The translations under genes and the position numbers were made by a program. The notes under the pieces are model-generated. The model made no database searches. It was not told where the DNA came from and saw only the letters and a list, made by a program, of their open reading frames with translations. From positions 1-64,000 of the forward strand of contig NZ_VDFP01000010.1 in assembly GCF_009600985.1 (NCBI RefSeq): DNA of 64,000 nucleotides. The letters run 5' to 3'. The first letter of the stretch is position 1. Every line of letters starts with the position of its first letter. Origin of the DNA: Companilactobacillus halodurans (GTDB taxonomy: Bacteria; Bacillota; Bacilli; Lactobacillales; Lactobacillaceae). Positions 25,917 through 34,278 of this stretch are shown in pieces.

Positions 25917-26336
25917 CTAAAGTTGCTTCTTTAAATAATCGGCTAATTTAGAAACGTCTTGTTTGATTTCATCGCGAGCTTCAATAAAAGCTTTGGCAAT
26001 TTCTTCTTCGCTGCCAGAAGCTAGTGCAGGGTCGTTTATAGGCCAATGCAACCAGCGAGCGTGTTGAGGAATAATGCATTTATCACGTGCTTCGCCACAA
26101 AGAGTAATAACAATTGTAGCTTCTTGCATAAACTTTTCATCGATTACTTGTGATTTTTGATCTGAAATATCGATTCCATCATCTGACATAGCTTGAACAG
26201 CTCTTTGATTGAGTCCATCAGCTCTGATTCCGGCACTTCTGACGTCCCAATCAGGTAGGAAACTTTTAGCATAGCCCTCAGCCATTTGGCTACGGCAGGC
26301 ATTGCCACTACAAATAAAGTAGATAGTTTTTTTCAC
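25917..26336 (-). CDS. arsC: Thioredoxin-type arsenate reductase / LMW protein-tyrosine-phosphatase fold
   Basis: 139 residues like Bacillus-type ArsC, which reduces arsenate to arsenite with electrons from thioredoxin. The active-site loop is CSGNACRSQMAEG (Cys9, Arg15). The shuttle cysteines are Cys80 and Cys87 in TLCGEARDKC. The start is GTG and shares one base with the perR stop (TAGTG). No arsenite pump or ArsR is adjacent. Placement under PerR suggests a link with peroxide or metal stress. Confidence 0.9.
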   Translation of the reverse strand: MKKTIYFICSGNACRSQMAEGYAKSFLPDWDVRSAGIRADGLNQRAVQAMSDDGIDISDQKSQVIDEKFMQEATIVITLCGEARDKCIIPQHARWLHWPINDPALASGSEEEIAKAFIEARDEIKQDVSKLADYLKKQL

Positions 26337-26794
26337 TAATTTTTAATTCCTAATTTGATTTGACATTCAGGGCAGAGACCATAAACTTCCATATGATTGC
26401 CGGAAATCATATATCCAGATAGTTCAGCAGTCTTTTCTTCAAAGTTTTTTTCGGTATCGCCAAAACCGGGATACGTAACATCGACAATACGTCCACAGTT
26501 CGTGCAAATAGCGTGATAGTGGGGAGTACCAAAGTAATCATAGTGGGTACTGCCGTCACCGTTTTGAAGTTCAACGACTAAATGATGGTCAACAAAGGTG
26601 TTTAAGGTATTATAAATCGTAGATGAACCGACGTTAGGTAGTTCTTTGCCCACATCGTCGCGGATTGTCTCAACTGTTGGATGATTATGATGGCTAACTA
26701 AGTAGGCCAAAATAATGTGGCGTTGTGGCGTGACTCTTAATTTGTGTTCTTTCAAGACCTGTAACGTTTCTTCCATTACGGCATTACTAGCCAT
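26336..26794 (-). CDS. perR: PerR-type peroxide/metal regulator
   Basis: 152 residues of the Fur family. The PerR metal and peroxide-sensing set is visible: His in NHPTVETI, Asp in HYDYFG, HYH, and Asp in GRIVDV. Structural zinc CxxC pairs are CTNCG and CPECQ. PerR represses oxidative-stress and metal genes until iron-catalysed oxidation of its histidines. The start at the ATG at 26794 has AAAGGAAG seven bases upstream. It is translated together with arsC. It is divergent from the VIT-family genes, which may be targets. Confidence 0.88.
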   Translation of the reverse strand: MASNAVMEETLQVLKEHKLRVTPQRHIILAYLVSHHNHPTVETIRDDVGKELPNVGSSTIYNTLNTFVDHHLVVELQNGDGSTHYDYFGTPHYHAICTNCGRIVDVTYPGFGDTEKNFEEKTAELSGYMISGNHMEVYGLCPECQIKLGIKN

Positions 26795-26995
26795 GAGCAA
26801 TCTTCCTTTCTATCTAAGAATCATTACAGCTTGATTATATTACTAAATATATGATAATTCCAAGAAAAGAAGACTTTTCTGCTGAAATCGCTTTTATGTC
26901 ACTAATTGTTTACTTTTCAGAAAGCCTGCGTTATTATGTACTCGTTAGCAGATGAGAACCATTCCAATCTGAGATACAATTAAGGAGTGAGCTAA

Positions 26996-27685
26996 ATGCC
27001 TAAAGAAAAAAAGAAACAAAGTTTAGCTGAAAAGATCAATGTTATGCGTGCCAGTGTCATGGGCGCTAATGATGGAATCATTTCAGTTGCCGGAATTGTT
27101 ATCGGTGTTGCTGGAGCCCAAAGCAACAGTCACGCTATCTTCTTGTCAGGGATTGCCGGAATGTTAGCCGGTACTATCTCAATGGCAATGGGCGAGTGGG
27201 TCTCTGTAAGTACCCAACGTGATAGTGAAAAGCGTGCGATTGAAAAAGAATCAGCCGCTTTAGATGGGCATTATGAAGAAGAATTCAATTCGATTCGTGA
27301 TAAATATCAAAGTACTGGGATTTCCAATGAATTAGCAACTCAAGCCACTACCGAAATGTTAAGCGATGATCCGATAGATGTTGCTGTTCGTGAAAAATAT
27401 GGTTTTAATCCTAAAGAGCAGACTAGTGCTATCTCAGCTGCGTTGGCATCAATGATATCATTCCCAACCGGTTCGATTTTGCCATTGGTCTCAATCACGA
27501 TGTTTCCCGAAAATATCAGAATGATTGCGACTGTCATCGCCGTTATCATCGCTTTAGTAATTACCGGATACGCTGCCGCAACCCTTGGCGGAGCTAAACG
27601 AGGCAAAGCTGTTATTAGAAACGTTGTCTCCGGACTTTTAACAATGTTCGTAACCTTTGCAATTGGTTCGCTATTTGCACACTAG
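26996..27685 (+). CDS. VIT1/CCC1-family metal transporter, copy 1
   Basis: 229 residues. After a basic N-terminus comes the first membrane segment with the family motif GANDGIISVAGIVIG, then SMAMGEWVSV. A cytoplasmic metal-binding domain rich in Glu follows, and three more membrane segments end the protein. Members export or sequester Fe2+ or Mn2+. It is followed after 15 bp by a paralogue, and PerR is encoded divergently. Confidence 0.88.
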   Translation: MPKEKKKQSLAEKINVMRASVMGANDGIISVAGIVIGVAGAQSNSHAIFLSGIAGMLAGTISMAMGEWVSVSTQRDSEKRAIEKESAALDGHYEEEFNSIRDKYQSTGISNELATQATTEMLSDDPIDVAVREKYGFNPKEQTSAISAALASMISFPTGSILPLVSITMFPENIRMIATVIAVIIALVITGYAAATLGGAKRGKAVIRNVVSGLLTMFVTFAIGSLFAH

Positions 27686-27700
27686 TAGGGAGGAAGAAAA

Positions 27701-28402
27701 ATGAAATCAGTGACTATGACTAAACCTAAAAAACAAAAGAAAACTATGGCCGAACGTTCCAATACTCTCCGTGCTGGTGTTCTAGGATCAAACGATGGTA
27801 TCTTGACCGTTGTCGGTGTCTTGTTCTCAGTCGCCGTAGCAACGACCAACACCTTCACTATCTTTATTGCCGGATTATCTGACTTGCTAGCTTGTGCCTT
27901 TTCAATGGCTTCAGGTGAATATGCTTCAGTAAGTTCGCAAAAAGATACAGAAAGAGCCGCTATCGAAAAAGAACGCGACCTAATTAAAACTAATTATCAA
28001 GATGAATTAGAAGTAGTAGCAGCCTATTACGTCGACCGTGGCGTTAAGCAAGTTACTGCCGATAAAATTGCGAAAGAATTAATGGAAAAAGATGCCTTAG
28101 GAACCGTTGTCCGAGTTAAGTATGACCTACAATTAGGACATTACATGAGCCCCTGGGATGCAGCCTTTTCATCACTAGTATCAGCCTCAGCAGGTGGAAT
28201 CTTTCCGTTAGTAGCCATGACCCTATTGCCAGCCTCAATCAAATGGCCCGGCACAATATTAGCCGTAACCCTATCAGTTGCCTTGACAGGATATTTAAGT
28301 GCTAAGTTAGGTGATGGATTAGTCAAGACAGCGATGGTAAGAAATATTATCGTTGGATTGATTACTATGGCTATTCACTATTCAGTTGGATTGATGTTGT
28401 AG
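27701..28402 (+). CDS. VIT1/CCC1-family metal transporter, copy 2
   Basis: 233 residues, a diverged paralogue of the preceding gene (GSNDGILTVVGVLFSV; SMASGEYASVSSQKD). The start follows GGGAGGA. The two products may form a heteromer, since the family works as dimers; this is inference. Repeat C2 begins four bases after the stop codon. Confidence 0.88.
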   Translation: MKSVTMTKPKKQKKTMAERSNTLRAGVLGSNDGILTVVGVLFSVAVATTNTFTIFIAGLSDLLACAFSMASGEYASVSSQKDTERAAIEKERDLIKTNYQDELEVVAAYYVDRGVKQVTADKIAKELMEKDALGTVVRVKYDLQLGHYMSPWDAAFSSLVSASAGGIFPLVAMTLLPASIKWPGTILAVTLSVALTGYLSAKLGDGLVKTAMVRNIIVGLITMAIHYSVGLML

Positions 28403-28406
28403 AACA

Positions 28407-28534
28407 GAGAGCGCAACAAGCCCGGGAGCTACCGAGGATTAAGACAATTTCACAAATTGCTCGCGCACTTTGCGAGTGATTCGTGAAATAGGCTTAACCG
28501 GAAGTAGCTGGCTTGTGGAGCTCGTTTCCACTAT
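28407..28534 (+). repeat. Structured repeat family C, copy 2
   Basis: Runs from GAGAGCG to CCACTAT with the AAGCC/GGCTT-type outer stem. The apical stem is GCTCGC/GCGAGT. It begins 4 bp after the VIT copy 2 stop, in the same direction. A tail motif, ACCAATGGTTAT, lies at 28544. Confidence 0.85.
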
Positions 28535-28623
28535 ATAGCCAGAACCAATGGTTATACAGCAAATAACCGTATGTTATTAAAGTTAAAAACATCCCCAAAG
28601 AAAAAATTATCATCATCAAAACC

Positions 28624-28664
28624 AAAAAAGAAGCTGAACCCCATTAAGAGTTCAGCTTCTTTTA
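28624..28664. terminator. Bidirectional terminator
   Basis: Arms GAAGCTGAAC and GTTCAGCTTC have A-rich and T-rich flanks between convergent genes. Confidence 0.85.
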
Positions 28665-28692
28665 ATGTATCTAAACACAATTATACTTTTAG

Positions 28693-29256
28693 TTATTGTT
28701 CAATCTTTTTAATAACTTTAGCTGGAACGCCACCAACCAAAACGTTATCAGGAATATCCTTAGTTACAACAGCACCAGCAGCAATAACCGCACCATTGCC
28801 AATAGTAACTCCAGGACAAATTGTACAGTGGCCGCCAATCCAAACATCATTACCAATGTTAACAACTTTACCAATTCCAAGTCGCTGTTTGCGACCTTTA
28901 GCAGTCAATGGATGATTAACAGTATAAATATCAGTGTTTGGACCAATCCAAACATTGTCGCCAATATTAACTGGTGCAATATCTAAAATAGTTAAGTTAT
29001 AGTTAGATAAAAAATTGTCACCTATATGAATATTTTTACCATAATCTACATTTAATCGACTATGAACAATCAAGTTTTTACCAGCCGAACCAAAAATTTC
29101 ACGAGCTTTAGCCTCTTGCTTATCCGGTTGATTTTCTGGAATAGCATTAAAATCTCGACATAAAGTTGCGGAGTTAATCTTTCTATTAGCAACTTCTTGG
29201 TCAGTTAATTTATACCATTCACCATCTTCAAGCTTTTGTAATTCACTCTTAGCCAT
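28693..29256 (-). CDS. Sugar O-acetyltransferase (Maa/LacA family)
   Basis: 187 residues of a left-handed beta-helix hexapeptide enzyme that acetylates sugars from acetyl-CoA. An N-terminal Maa domain is followed by hexapeptide repeats (about residues 60-180). The catalytic histidine is in TVNHPL, and the CoA-site block [13 protein letters not shown] and the closing [12 protein letters not shown] are present. It is single, between a terminator and the SDR gene. Its physiological acceptor is unknown. Confidence 0.92.
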   Translation of the reverse strand: MAKSELQKLEDGEWYKLTDQEVANRKINSATLCRDFNAIPENQPDKQEAKAREIFGSAGKNLIVHSRLNVDYGKNIHIGDNFLSNYNLTILDIAPVNIGDNVWIGPNTDIYTVNHPLTAKGRKQRLGIGKVVNIGNDVWIGGHCTICPGVTIGNGAVIAAGAVVTKDIPDNVLVGGVPAKVIKKIEQ

Positions 29257-29317
29257 TTATATCTCTCCTATTTTACGGATATTGAAACCATTTGTATTTC
29301 CATAATCAATTCTAACC

Positions 29318-30157
29318 TTATTCCGGCTGATCTGCTGACAATGAAATTTTACGTAAGTCTTTAAATTCTTTCAAAAGTTCTTCGTACTTTTTAATCGCAA
29401 GGTTTGAAGAAGTTTTACCCAAAGGTAGATGCATAGGTAGATTGTCAAAGTTATTTACAACTTGATCAATGATAATTTCAGCAGCTTTTTGTGGATCACC
29501 AGGTTCATGGTGTGCACCAGTTGCATTTTGATTAATAAATTCAACAAATTGTTCATAGTCTTCATGAGTTGGTAGAGTTTTATGTGAAGAACGTCCCGCC
29601 CAGTCAGTACGGAATCCACTGGGTTCTACTAGCATAGTTTTGATACCAAGACCTTCGACCTCTTTGCGGATTGAATCAGTGATTCCCTCAACAGCATATT
29701 TTGTTCCATGATAGAAAGAAAGTGTTGGGAATGAATAAAGTCCGCCAATGGATGAAAAGTTTACAATTGCTCCCGATTTTTGTTTGCGCATGATTGGAAG
29801 CACTTGACGAGTCATATCGACTAGCCCCCAAACATTAACGTCAAACATATATTTAGCCTCATCAATTGCTGATTCCTCAAAAGTACCAAAATAGCCTATT
29901 CCGGCATTGTTTACTAAGACATCAATTTGTTTAAAATGGTCCATCGCTGAATTAACTGCATCAATAACTTGACTATGATTAGTTACATCGAGAATAACTT
30001 TAATGATTTGACCATGATCATATTGATCCAAATAATCTAATTGACCTGGCTTTCTTGAAGTAGCGACTAAATTAACATTCTTTTGTTGTGCTAATTTAAT
30101 TGCTAATTGTTTTCCAAAACCAGTATGCGTACCGGTTACTAACCATGTTTTATTCAT
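29318..30157 (-). CDS. Short-chain dehydrogenase under MerR control
   Basis: 279 residues. The cofactor motif is TGTHTGFG, with NNAG and a catalytic YHGTK preceded by SSIGG. This is a classical NAD(P)-dependent SDR of unknown substrate. Its promoter region carries a MerR-type arrangement (30208-30238), and a MerR regulator is transcribed divergently, so induction by an aldehyde or similar compound is plausible. Confidence 0.9.
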   Translation of the reverse strand: MNKTWLVTGTHTGFGKQLAIKLAQQKNVNLVATSRKPGQLDYLDQYDHGQIIKVILDVTNHSQVIDAVNSAMDHFKQIDVLVNNAGIGYFGTFEESAIDEAKYMFDVNVWGLVDMTRQVLPIMRKQKSGAIVNFSSIGGLYSFPTLSFYHGTKYAVEGITDSIRKEVEGLGIKTMLVEPSGFRTDWAGRSSHKTLPTHEDYEQFVEFINQNATGAHHEPGDPQKAAEIIIDQVVNNFDNLPMHLPLGKTSSNLAIKKYEELLKEFKDLRKISLSADQPE

Positions 30158-30207
30158 TTTAATAAATTCCTTCCTAATTAAATAATTATTTCTTAATTAC
30201 GTGTGCT

Positions 30208-30238
30208 ACAATACTGCTTAAACCATGGTTTAAGTCAA
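30208..30238 (-). promoter_or_regulatory. MerR-type promoter with 19-bp spacer
   Basis: On the minus strand, TTGACT and TATTGT are separated by 19 bp. The spacer holds the perfect 18-bp palindrome CTTAAACCATGGTTTAAG (30217-30234), which overlaps the -35 by two bases. Long spacers holding the operator are the hallmark of MerR-activated promoters. Confidence 0.75.
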
Positions 30239-30255
30239 GAAAGGATTGAAATATT

Positions 30256-30765
30256 TTGCGATATTTAATTGGCGATGTTGCTAAAAAATTGAATTTACCA
30301 ACGTCTACTTTAAGATTTTATGATAAAAATGGATTATTGCCATTTGTTGATTGTGATCAAGCTGGTCGACGTTCATTTAAAGATAATGACCTTAATTTTT
30401 TAGAAGTAATTGATTGTATGAAAAAATGTGGAATGACTATTAAAGAGATTCGCCATTTCATTAATCTTTGTATGAAAGGTGATATTACTCTTCAGGAAAG
30501 ATATGATTTACTTAATAACGAAGAAAAATCAGTAAAGAATCAAATTGAAAATTTACAAGATCAATTAGACTTTTTACATTATAAAATGTGGTACTTTAAA
30601 ACTTCATTGCAGGCTGGTACTGAGGAAGTTCATATGGTCGATACAGATGAGGGTGAAAGGGTAAATCCCGATATTCATGAACAATATCAAGCGGCTCTAT
30701 CAAAGTGTCAAGATATTAAAGAATTAATTGAATATCAAGAGCAGTATCAATCAGAATATAAATAA
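30256..30765 (+). CDS. MerR-family regulator
   Basis: 169 residues from a TTG start with AAGGA upstream. The winged-helix domain (IGDVAKKLNLPTSTLRFYDKNG) is followed by a long dimerisation helix (about 75-115) and a short polar tail. There is no large ligand domain. It resembles AdhR-like aldehyde or redox regulators. It is divergent from the SDR gene and shares a 98-bp intergenic region with the operator. Confidence 0.87.
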   Translation: MRYLIGDVAKKLNLPTSTLRFYDKNGLLPFVDCDQAGRRSFKDNDLNFLEVIDCMKKCGMTIKEIRHFINLCMKGDITLQERYDLLNNEEKSVKNQIENLQDQLDFLHYKMWYFKTSLQAGTEEVHMVDTDEGERVNPDIHEQYQAALSKCQDIKELIEYQEQYQSEYK

Positions 30766-30788
30766 ATTGATGCTAAGTTTTAATTATT

Positions 30789-30820
30789 TCACTACCTAAG
30801 AGACGGGTAGTGATTTTTTG
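30789..30820 (+). terminator. Rho-independent terminator
   Basis: Arms CACTACC and GGTAGTG are followed by T6. Confidence 0.85.
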
Positions 30821-30875
30821 TTTAGTCTTATGAGTTAAAAATCAACATTCCCAAATCTCCCAACAATTGTTATAC

Positions 30876-30889
30876 TGAAAGCGATTACA
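30876..30889. promoter_or_regulatory. cre (CcpA) site
   Basis: TGAAAGCGATTACA matches the cre consensus at every fixed position. It lies about 40 bp before the cysteine desulfidase start. Confidence 0.75.
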
Positions 30890-30927
30890 AAAATAAACAA
30901 AAGTAATTAGACTGCGAGGTTTTAACA

Positions 30928-32205
30928 ATGAAGCGAGAATTTGAAAAGTTTATTGAAGCACTGCACGAAGGAGTAGTACCAGCAACTGGTTGTACTGAAC
31001 CGGTAGCCGTAGCATATGGAGCGGCCGTCTGTGCAAAATATCTGCCATCTAAAAAAGTAGATAAAATCGACGTGCATGTTTCTTTAAATATCATGAAAAA
31101 TGCAATGGCCGTCATGGTTCCAGGAACTAAAGAGCCAGGCCTGCAAATTGCCGCTTCAGCTGGTGCTCTAGTTGGTAACCCCAATGCCAAGTTAAAAGTT
31201 ATTTCTAAGATAAAAAATAGTGACCTGCCAGAAATCAAAACCTTAGCACATTCGGGAAAAGTCAAAGTTAGCTTAGCTAAAGTTGATGATGATTTGTATG
31301 TTGATGTGACAGTTGTCAGTGGTAAAGATAGCGTGACAGTTTATATTGCCGATGACCACACGAATATTTTTAAAATAGTTAAAAATGACCAAATATTATA
31401 TGAAAAAGATCGTCCTAAGCCTCATGCTAAATCAGCTTTGAAACTTTACATGCAGACGCAAAAATTCGAAAATATCTGGGATTTTGCAATGGAAATTCCA
31501 CTAGAAAAAATTGCCTTCATGAAAAAATCCGCTGATTTAAACGTGGCTTTGTCAAAAGAAGGCTTGACGAATTCATATGGGATGAACTTAGGCCGCTCAT
31601 TAGTTGAAGATTCTGGGAAAGCTACTTTGGAAAATCAAATTTTGACTTATACCGTTGCTGCTTCAGATGCTCGAATGGGTGGTGCAACTTTACCAGCAAT
31701 GTCCAATTCTGGTTCTGGAAATCAAGGGATTTCAGCGACAGTTCCCGTTTGGGTCGTGGCTAAAGAAAATAATTCTTCTGAGGAAAAATTGATTCGGGCT
31801 TTAACTTTATCGCATCTGACGGCAATTTACATTCACGCTTTTTTGCCAGTGCTTTCAGCCTTTTGCGCGGCAGATTCAGCTGCTATGGGTGCAAGCGTTG
31901 GTGCTTGTTATTTGTTAGGCGGTGACTTTGAAACTGCTTCTATGTCAATCAAGAATATGGCAGGAGATTCGGTAGGGATGGTCTGCGATGGGGCAGGCTG
32001 TTCTTGTGCAATGAAAGTTGCTAGCTCGGTTTCTTCGATGTATCGTGGGATGAAATTGGCTATGAAGGGGATTGTTGTTCCTAGTAGCAATGGATTGGTT
32101 TGCAACGATGTTGATGAGACTATTCGGGGGATTGGTGAACTGGGTAGTCAGGGGTTGAAGGAGACTGATCCGGTTATTTTGGATATTATGATGAATAAGA
32201 GTTGA
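30928..32205 (+). CDS. cyuA: L-cysteine desulfidase family (CyuA/YhaM)
   Basis: 425 residues of the iron-sulfur UPF0597 family, which converts L-cysteine to pyruvate, ammonia and sulfide and is related to the serine dehydratase alpha chain. Conserved parts are PATGCTEP (Cys22) and the cluster-binding CDGAGCSC (Cys353, 358, 360). The gene stands alone between its own cre-bearing promoter and a terminator, so carbon catabolite control is likely. L-serine dehydration by the same fold is a possible alternative. Confidence 0.88.
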   Translation: MKREFEKFIEALHEGVVPATGCTEPVAVAYGAAVCAKYLPSKKVDKIDVHVSLNIMKNAMAVMVPGTKEPGLQIAASAGALVGNPNAKLKVISKIKNSDLPEIKTLAHSGKVKVSLAKVDDDLYVDVTVVSGKDSVTVYIADDHTNIFKIVKNDQILYEKDRPKPHAKSALKLYMQTQKFENIWDFAMEIPLEKIAFMKKSADLNVALSKEGLTNSYGMNLGRSLVEDSGKATLENQILTYTVAASDARMGGATLPAMSNSGSGNQGISATVPVWVVAKENNSSEEKLIRALTLSHLTAIYIHAFLPVLSAFCAADSAAMGASVGACYLLGGDFETASMSIKNMAGDSVGMVCDGAGCSCAMKVASSVSSMYRGMKLAMKGIVVPSSNGLVCNDVDETIRGIGELGSQGLKETDPVILDIMMNKS

Positions 32206-32223
32206 GATTTATTGTATAAAAAT

Positions 32224-32264
32224 AGCGGTGGTAACCTCTTTAGGGTTGCTGCCGCTTGTTTTTA
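32224..32264 (+). terminator. Rho-independent terminator
   Basis: The long stem AGCGG-GG-AACCT with AGGGTT-GC-GCCGCT is followed by T5. Confidence 0.85.
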
Positions 32265-32328
32265 CTGTTTAAATTATATATTTATATAACCATGCGTTAT
32301 TTTGTTAATAACCACTGGTTTTAGTTTT

Positions 32329-32458
32329 ATAGTGGAAACGAGCTACACAGGGGCAACCCATTCCGGTTAAGCCTATTTCACGAATCGCTCGCAAGGTGCG
32401 CGAGCAATTTGTGAAATTGTCTTAATCCTCGTGGGCTGAGCGCCCCTGCTCCGCTCTC
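32329..32458 (-). repeat. Structured repeat family C, copy 3
   Basis: Inverted copy reading on the minus strand directly from the CsoR-like gene. The TAG stop of that gene supplies the G that begins GAGAGCGG. It has the GGGGC/GCCCC-type outer stem and a GCTCGC/GCGAGC apical stem. A tail motif, ACCAGTGGTTAT, lies at 32308-32319 on the minus strand. Confidence 0.85.
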
Positions 32459-32727
32459 TATTTTGTTTTCAACATCAAATCCAATGACTTCTGCAATTCT
32501 TCCAATTGTTTTTCATCATGACAATTTGAGTTCTTCCTAATATTTTGGGCGATCACTAACTTCATCGCTTTATCAACGCTTGATTTAACTGCTGATAATT
32601 GCATTAAAACGTCGGTACAGGGTTTTTCTTCGTCCATCATTCTTAATACGGCGTCTAATTGGCCGCGGGATCTTTTTAGACGACTGACGATTTTTTTGCT
32701 TGCGATTTCTTCTTGTGTTTGTGCCAT
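32458..32727 (-). CDS. CsoR/RcnR-family (DUF156) repressor with atypical ligands
   Basis: 89 residues from the ATG at 32727, which follows GGGAGGTTAATT. It is an all-helical tetrameric repressor fold with RLKRSRGQLDAVLRMM. Cys37 matches the first cysteine of the family. The positions of the next two CsoR ligands (His, then Cys four later) are Asn62 and Asn66, and the CstR second cysteine is also missing. Cys69 is the only other cysteine. Copper sensing of the usual kind is therefore doubtful. Two TACCC-N4-GGGTA operators lie upstream, between it and a thioredoxin gene. Repeat C3 is fused to its stop codon. Confidence 0.82.
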   Translation of the reverse strand: MAQTQEEIASKKIVSRLKRSRGQLDAVLRMMDEEKPCTDVLMQLSAVKSSVDKAMKLVIAQNIRKNSNCHDEKQLEELQKSLDLMLKTK

Positions 32728-32762
32728 AATTAACCTCCCAATTTGATTTGTTGTTACAATTA

Positions 32763-32776
32763 TACCCATATGGGTA
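32763..32776. promoter_or_regulatory. CsoR-family operator 1
   Basis: The perfect palindrome TACCCATATGGGTA (TACCC-N4-GGGTA) lies about 36 bp upstream of the repressor start. Confidence 0.65.
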
Positions 32777-32831
32777 ACGGGTAGCAAATAATTGCTTTAT
32801 TTTTCCACAGGGTCCTATAAAATCAAAATAG

Positions 32832-32860
32832 TTGCGTCATTTTACCCTAGGGGGTATATT
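32832..32860 (+). promoter_or_regulatory. Thioredoxin promoter with CsoR-family operator 2
   Basis: TTGCGT and TATATT are separated by 17 bp, with TACCCTAGGGGGTA (32843-32856) lying across the spacer and the -10. It has the same TACCC-N4-GGGTA form as operator 1, so both directions are probably repressed by one protein. Confidence 0.65.
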
Positions 32861-32890
32861 ATCAGTATAAAGATATGAGAAGGAGATTGA

Positions 32891-33217
32891 ATGATGGCTA
32901 ATATTACAGAATTATCTGATAAGACATTCAATGACGAGACAAAAGAGGGACTTGTAATCACTGATTTTAATGCTGATTGGTGTCCTCCATGTAAAATGAT
33001 GAACCCAATTCTGGAGAAGCTATCTTCAAAAGATGAGTTAGGGGATAAGATTAAGTTCACTTCTATGAACGTTGATCACAACCCTGATACTCCTAATAAT
33101 TTCGGTATTCAAGGAATCCCAACATTTATCGTTAAAAAAGACGGCAATGTTGTCGGACGTCTCGTTGGTTACCAACCAGAAGCTAAGTTCCGCATGGCTT
33201 TAGAGAAGTTTATGTAA
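32891..33217 (+). CDS. Thioredoxin-like protein with WCPPC active site
   Basis: 108 residues of the thioredoxin fold. The redox motif is WCPPC (Cys31, Cys34) rather than the common WCGPC. The cis-proline is in GIPTFIV and the ending is typical. The extra proline in the motif should change redox potential. The start at 32891 has AGGAG five bases upstream; the next ATG at 32894 is equally possible. It is controlled by a promoter bearing a CsoR-family operator and is divergent from that repressor, suggesting a role in sulfur-species or metal stress. Confidence 0.88.
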   Translation: MMANITELSDKTFNDETKEGLVITDFNADWCPPCKMMNPILEKLSSKDELGDKIKFTSMNVDHNPDTPNNFGIQGIPTFIVKKDGNVVGRLVGYQPEAKFRMALEKFM

Positions 33218-33230
33218 AAAATTATTTTTG

Positions 33231-33265
33231 GCGTGAATCTGCAAAATAAGATTCACGCTTTTTTT
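33231..33265 (+). terminator. Rho-independent terminator
   Basis: Arms GCGTGAATC and GATTCACGC are followed by T7. Confidence 0.92.
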
Positions 33266-33292
33266 CTGCTCAAAAGGTGTTAATATGGTTCA

Positions 33293-33306
33293 TGGAAACG
33301 GTTACA
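33293..33306. promoter_or_regulatory. cre (CcpA) site
   Basis: TGGAAACGGTTACA matches the cre consensus. It lies just downstream of a -10-like TTAATAT, where CcpA would block transcription of the next gene. Confidence 0.6.
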
Positions 33307-33326
33307 TTAAGATGAAAGGGTGCGTG

Positions 33327-33599
33327 ATGATGATAAATTTACCAGTGACGAGTAAATTTTTTAGATGGGACGACGGTGAGATAATCACAATCGATTTCGA
33401 CCGGTCAGTCGACTTCAATCCTAACGACTATCCAGAGCTAACCGAGATTGGACATTGGATTATTTCAGATGACTTATCCAAATTCTATTTAGTTCATAAA
33501 GACCGAGCAGAATTTCCTGACAGAGTAATCAATCAAATTTTAGGCGATTTGAATTTGAATGGTTACGAACTGATTCACAGTGGAGCAACTTATGCATAA
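33327..33599 (+). CDS. Small hypothetical protein
   Basis: About 90 residues, acidic and rich in aromatic residues (FFRWDDGEIITIDFDRS; GHWIISDDLSKFYLVHKD), with no motif I recognise. An in-frame ATG at 33285 is excluded as the start because the cre site and probable promoter lie inside it. GGGTG precedes 33327. It is a single-gene unit with its own terminator, probably under catabolite control. It looks soluble and has no membrane segment. Confidence 0.65.
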   Translation: MMINLPVTSKFFRWDDGEIITIDFDRSVDFNPNDYPELTEIGHWIISDDLSKFYLVHKDRAEFPDRVINQILGDLNLNGYELIHSGATYA

Positions 33600-33605
33600 C
33601 GAGTC

Positions 33606-33632
33606 AAAAAAGCCGAATTGAGCGGCTTTTTT
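33606..33632. terminator. Bidirectional terminator
   Basis: AAAAAGCCG and CGGCTTTTTT pair around a short loop between convergent genes. Confidence 0.85.
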
Positions 33633-33637
33633 ACTTT

Positions 33638-34126
33638 TTATTGGAACTCAACAAAACGCTTGCTCCAAAGTTCTTCAAAAAATGAAATCGTATCTTCAGC
33701 TGTTAAATAATCGTTGTCAAAAGTTGTCGTCATATCGTGCTCCATTAAAATCTTGTAACCTAATCCATGTGCCATGACGATAGTGGCATTACAGGTATAT
33801 TCTGTCTGTGCACCACAAATTTCAAGGGTCCGAATACTATTTTGCATCAACAGTTCATTCAAATTCGTTTTAAAGAAGGCATTGTCGTGAGATTTTTCTA
33901 CGATTAGGTCTTCTTTTTGTTTGTCCAATTCTTTGGGGAACTTCCATAGATCACTGTCATGAACAACGTTTTGATCATGATGTTGTACAAAAATAATTGG
34001 TAAATTAGCTTGTCGATATAAAGTAATACGGTCATTAACTTTTTTGAGCAATCCTTTAAAGTCATAACTATATTGAAGTGCTTTTTGAAAATCGAGAACA
34101 ATCAGTGCTTGTGCTAATTTTGACAT
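33638..34126 (-). CDS. Isochorismatase-like cysteine hydrolase
   Basis: 162 residues. The catalytic triad of the family is visible: Asp12 (LDFQKA), Lys78 (VEKSHDNAF) and Cys112 (GAQTEYTCNAT). Members include nicotinamidase and various amidohydrolases. It is shorter than classical nicotinamidases and the substrate is unknown. It is transcribed alone and ends at a bidirectional terminator. Confidence 0.88.
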   Translation of the reverse strand: MSKLAQALIVLDFQKALQYSYDFKGLLKKVNDRITLYRQANLPIIFVQHHDQNVVHDSDLWKFPKELDKQKEDLIVEKSHDNAFFKTNLNELLMQNSIRTLEICGAQTEYTCNATIVMAHGLGYKILMEHDMTTTFDNDYLTAEDTISFFEELWSKRFVEFQ

Positions 34127-34181
34127 GAGCTCACTTCCTTAAATTTTTCCTAAAGCGAGCGTAACATTGCTATTTATTATA

Positions 34182-34195
34182 TGAAAGCGATATTA
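34182..34195. promoter_or_regulatory. cre-like site
   Basis: TGAAAGCGATATTA differs from the cre consensus at one fixed position. It lies between the isochorismatase-like and LCP genes. Confidence 0.35.
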
Positions 34196-34278
34196 TGGCA
34201 AAATGTCTCTTTTTGAAATTTGCCGATATAGAAGGGTGTGATTTATAATGAAGTTTACTAAAATATAAGGAAAACAAT

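Noticed and set aside
28571-28986. Long + strand frames opposite the acetyltransferase gene
   Set aside because: They are antisense to a clear hexapeptide-repeat enzyme. The periodic repeats of that enzyme keep the opposite frames open.
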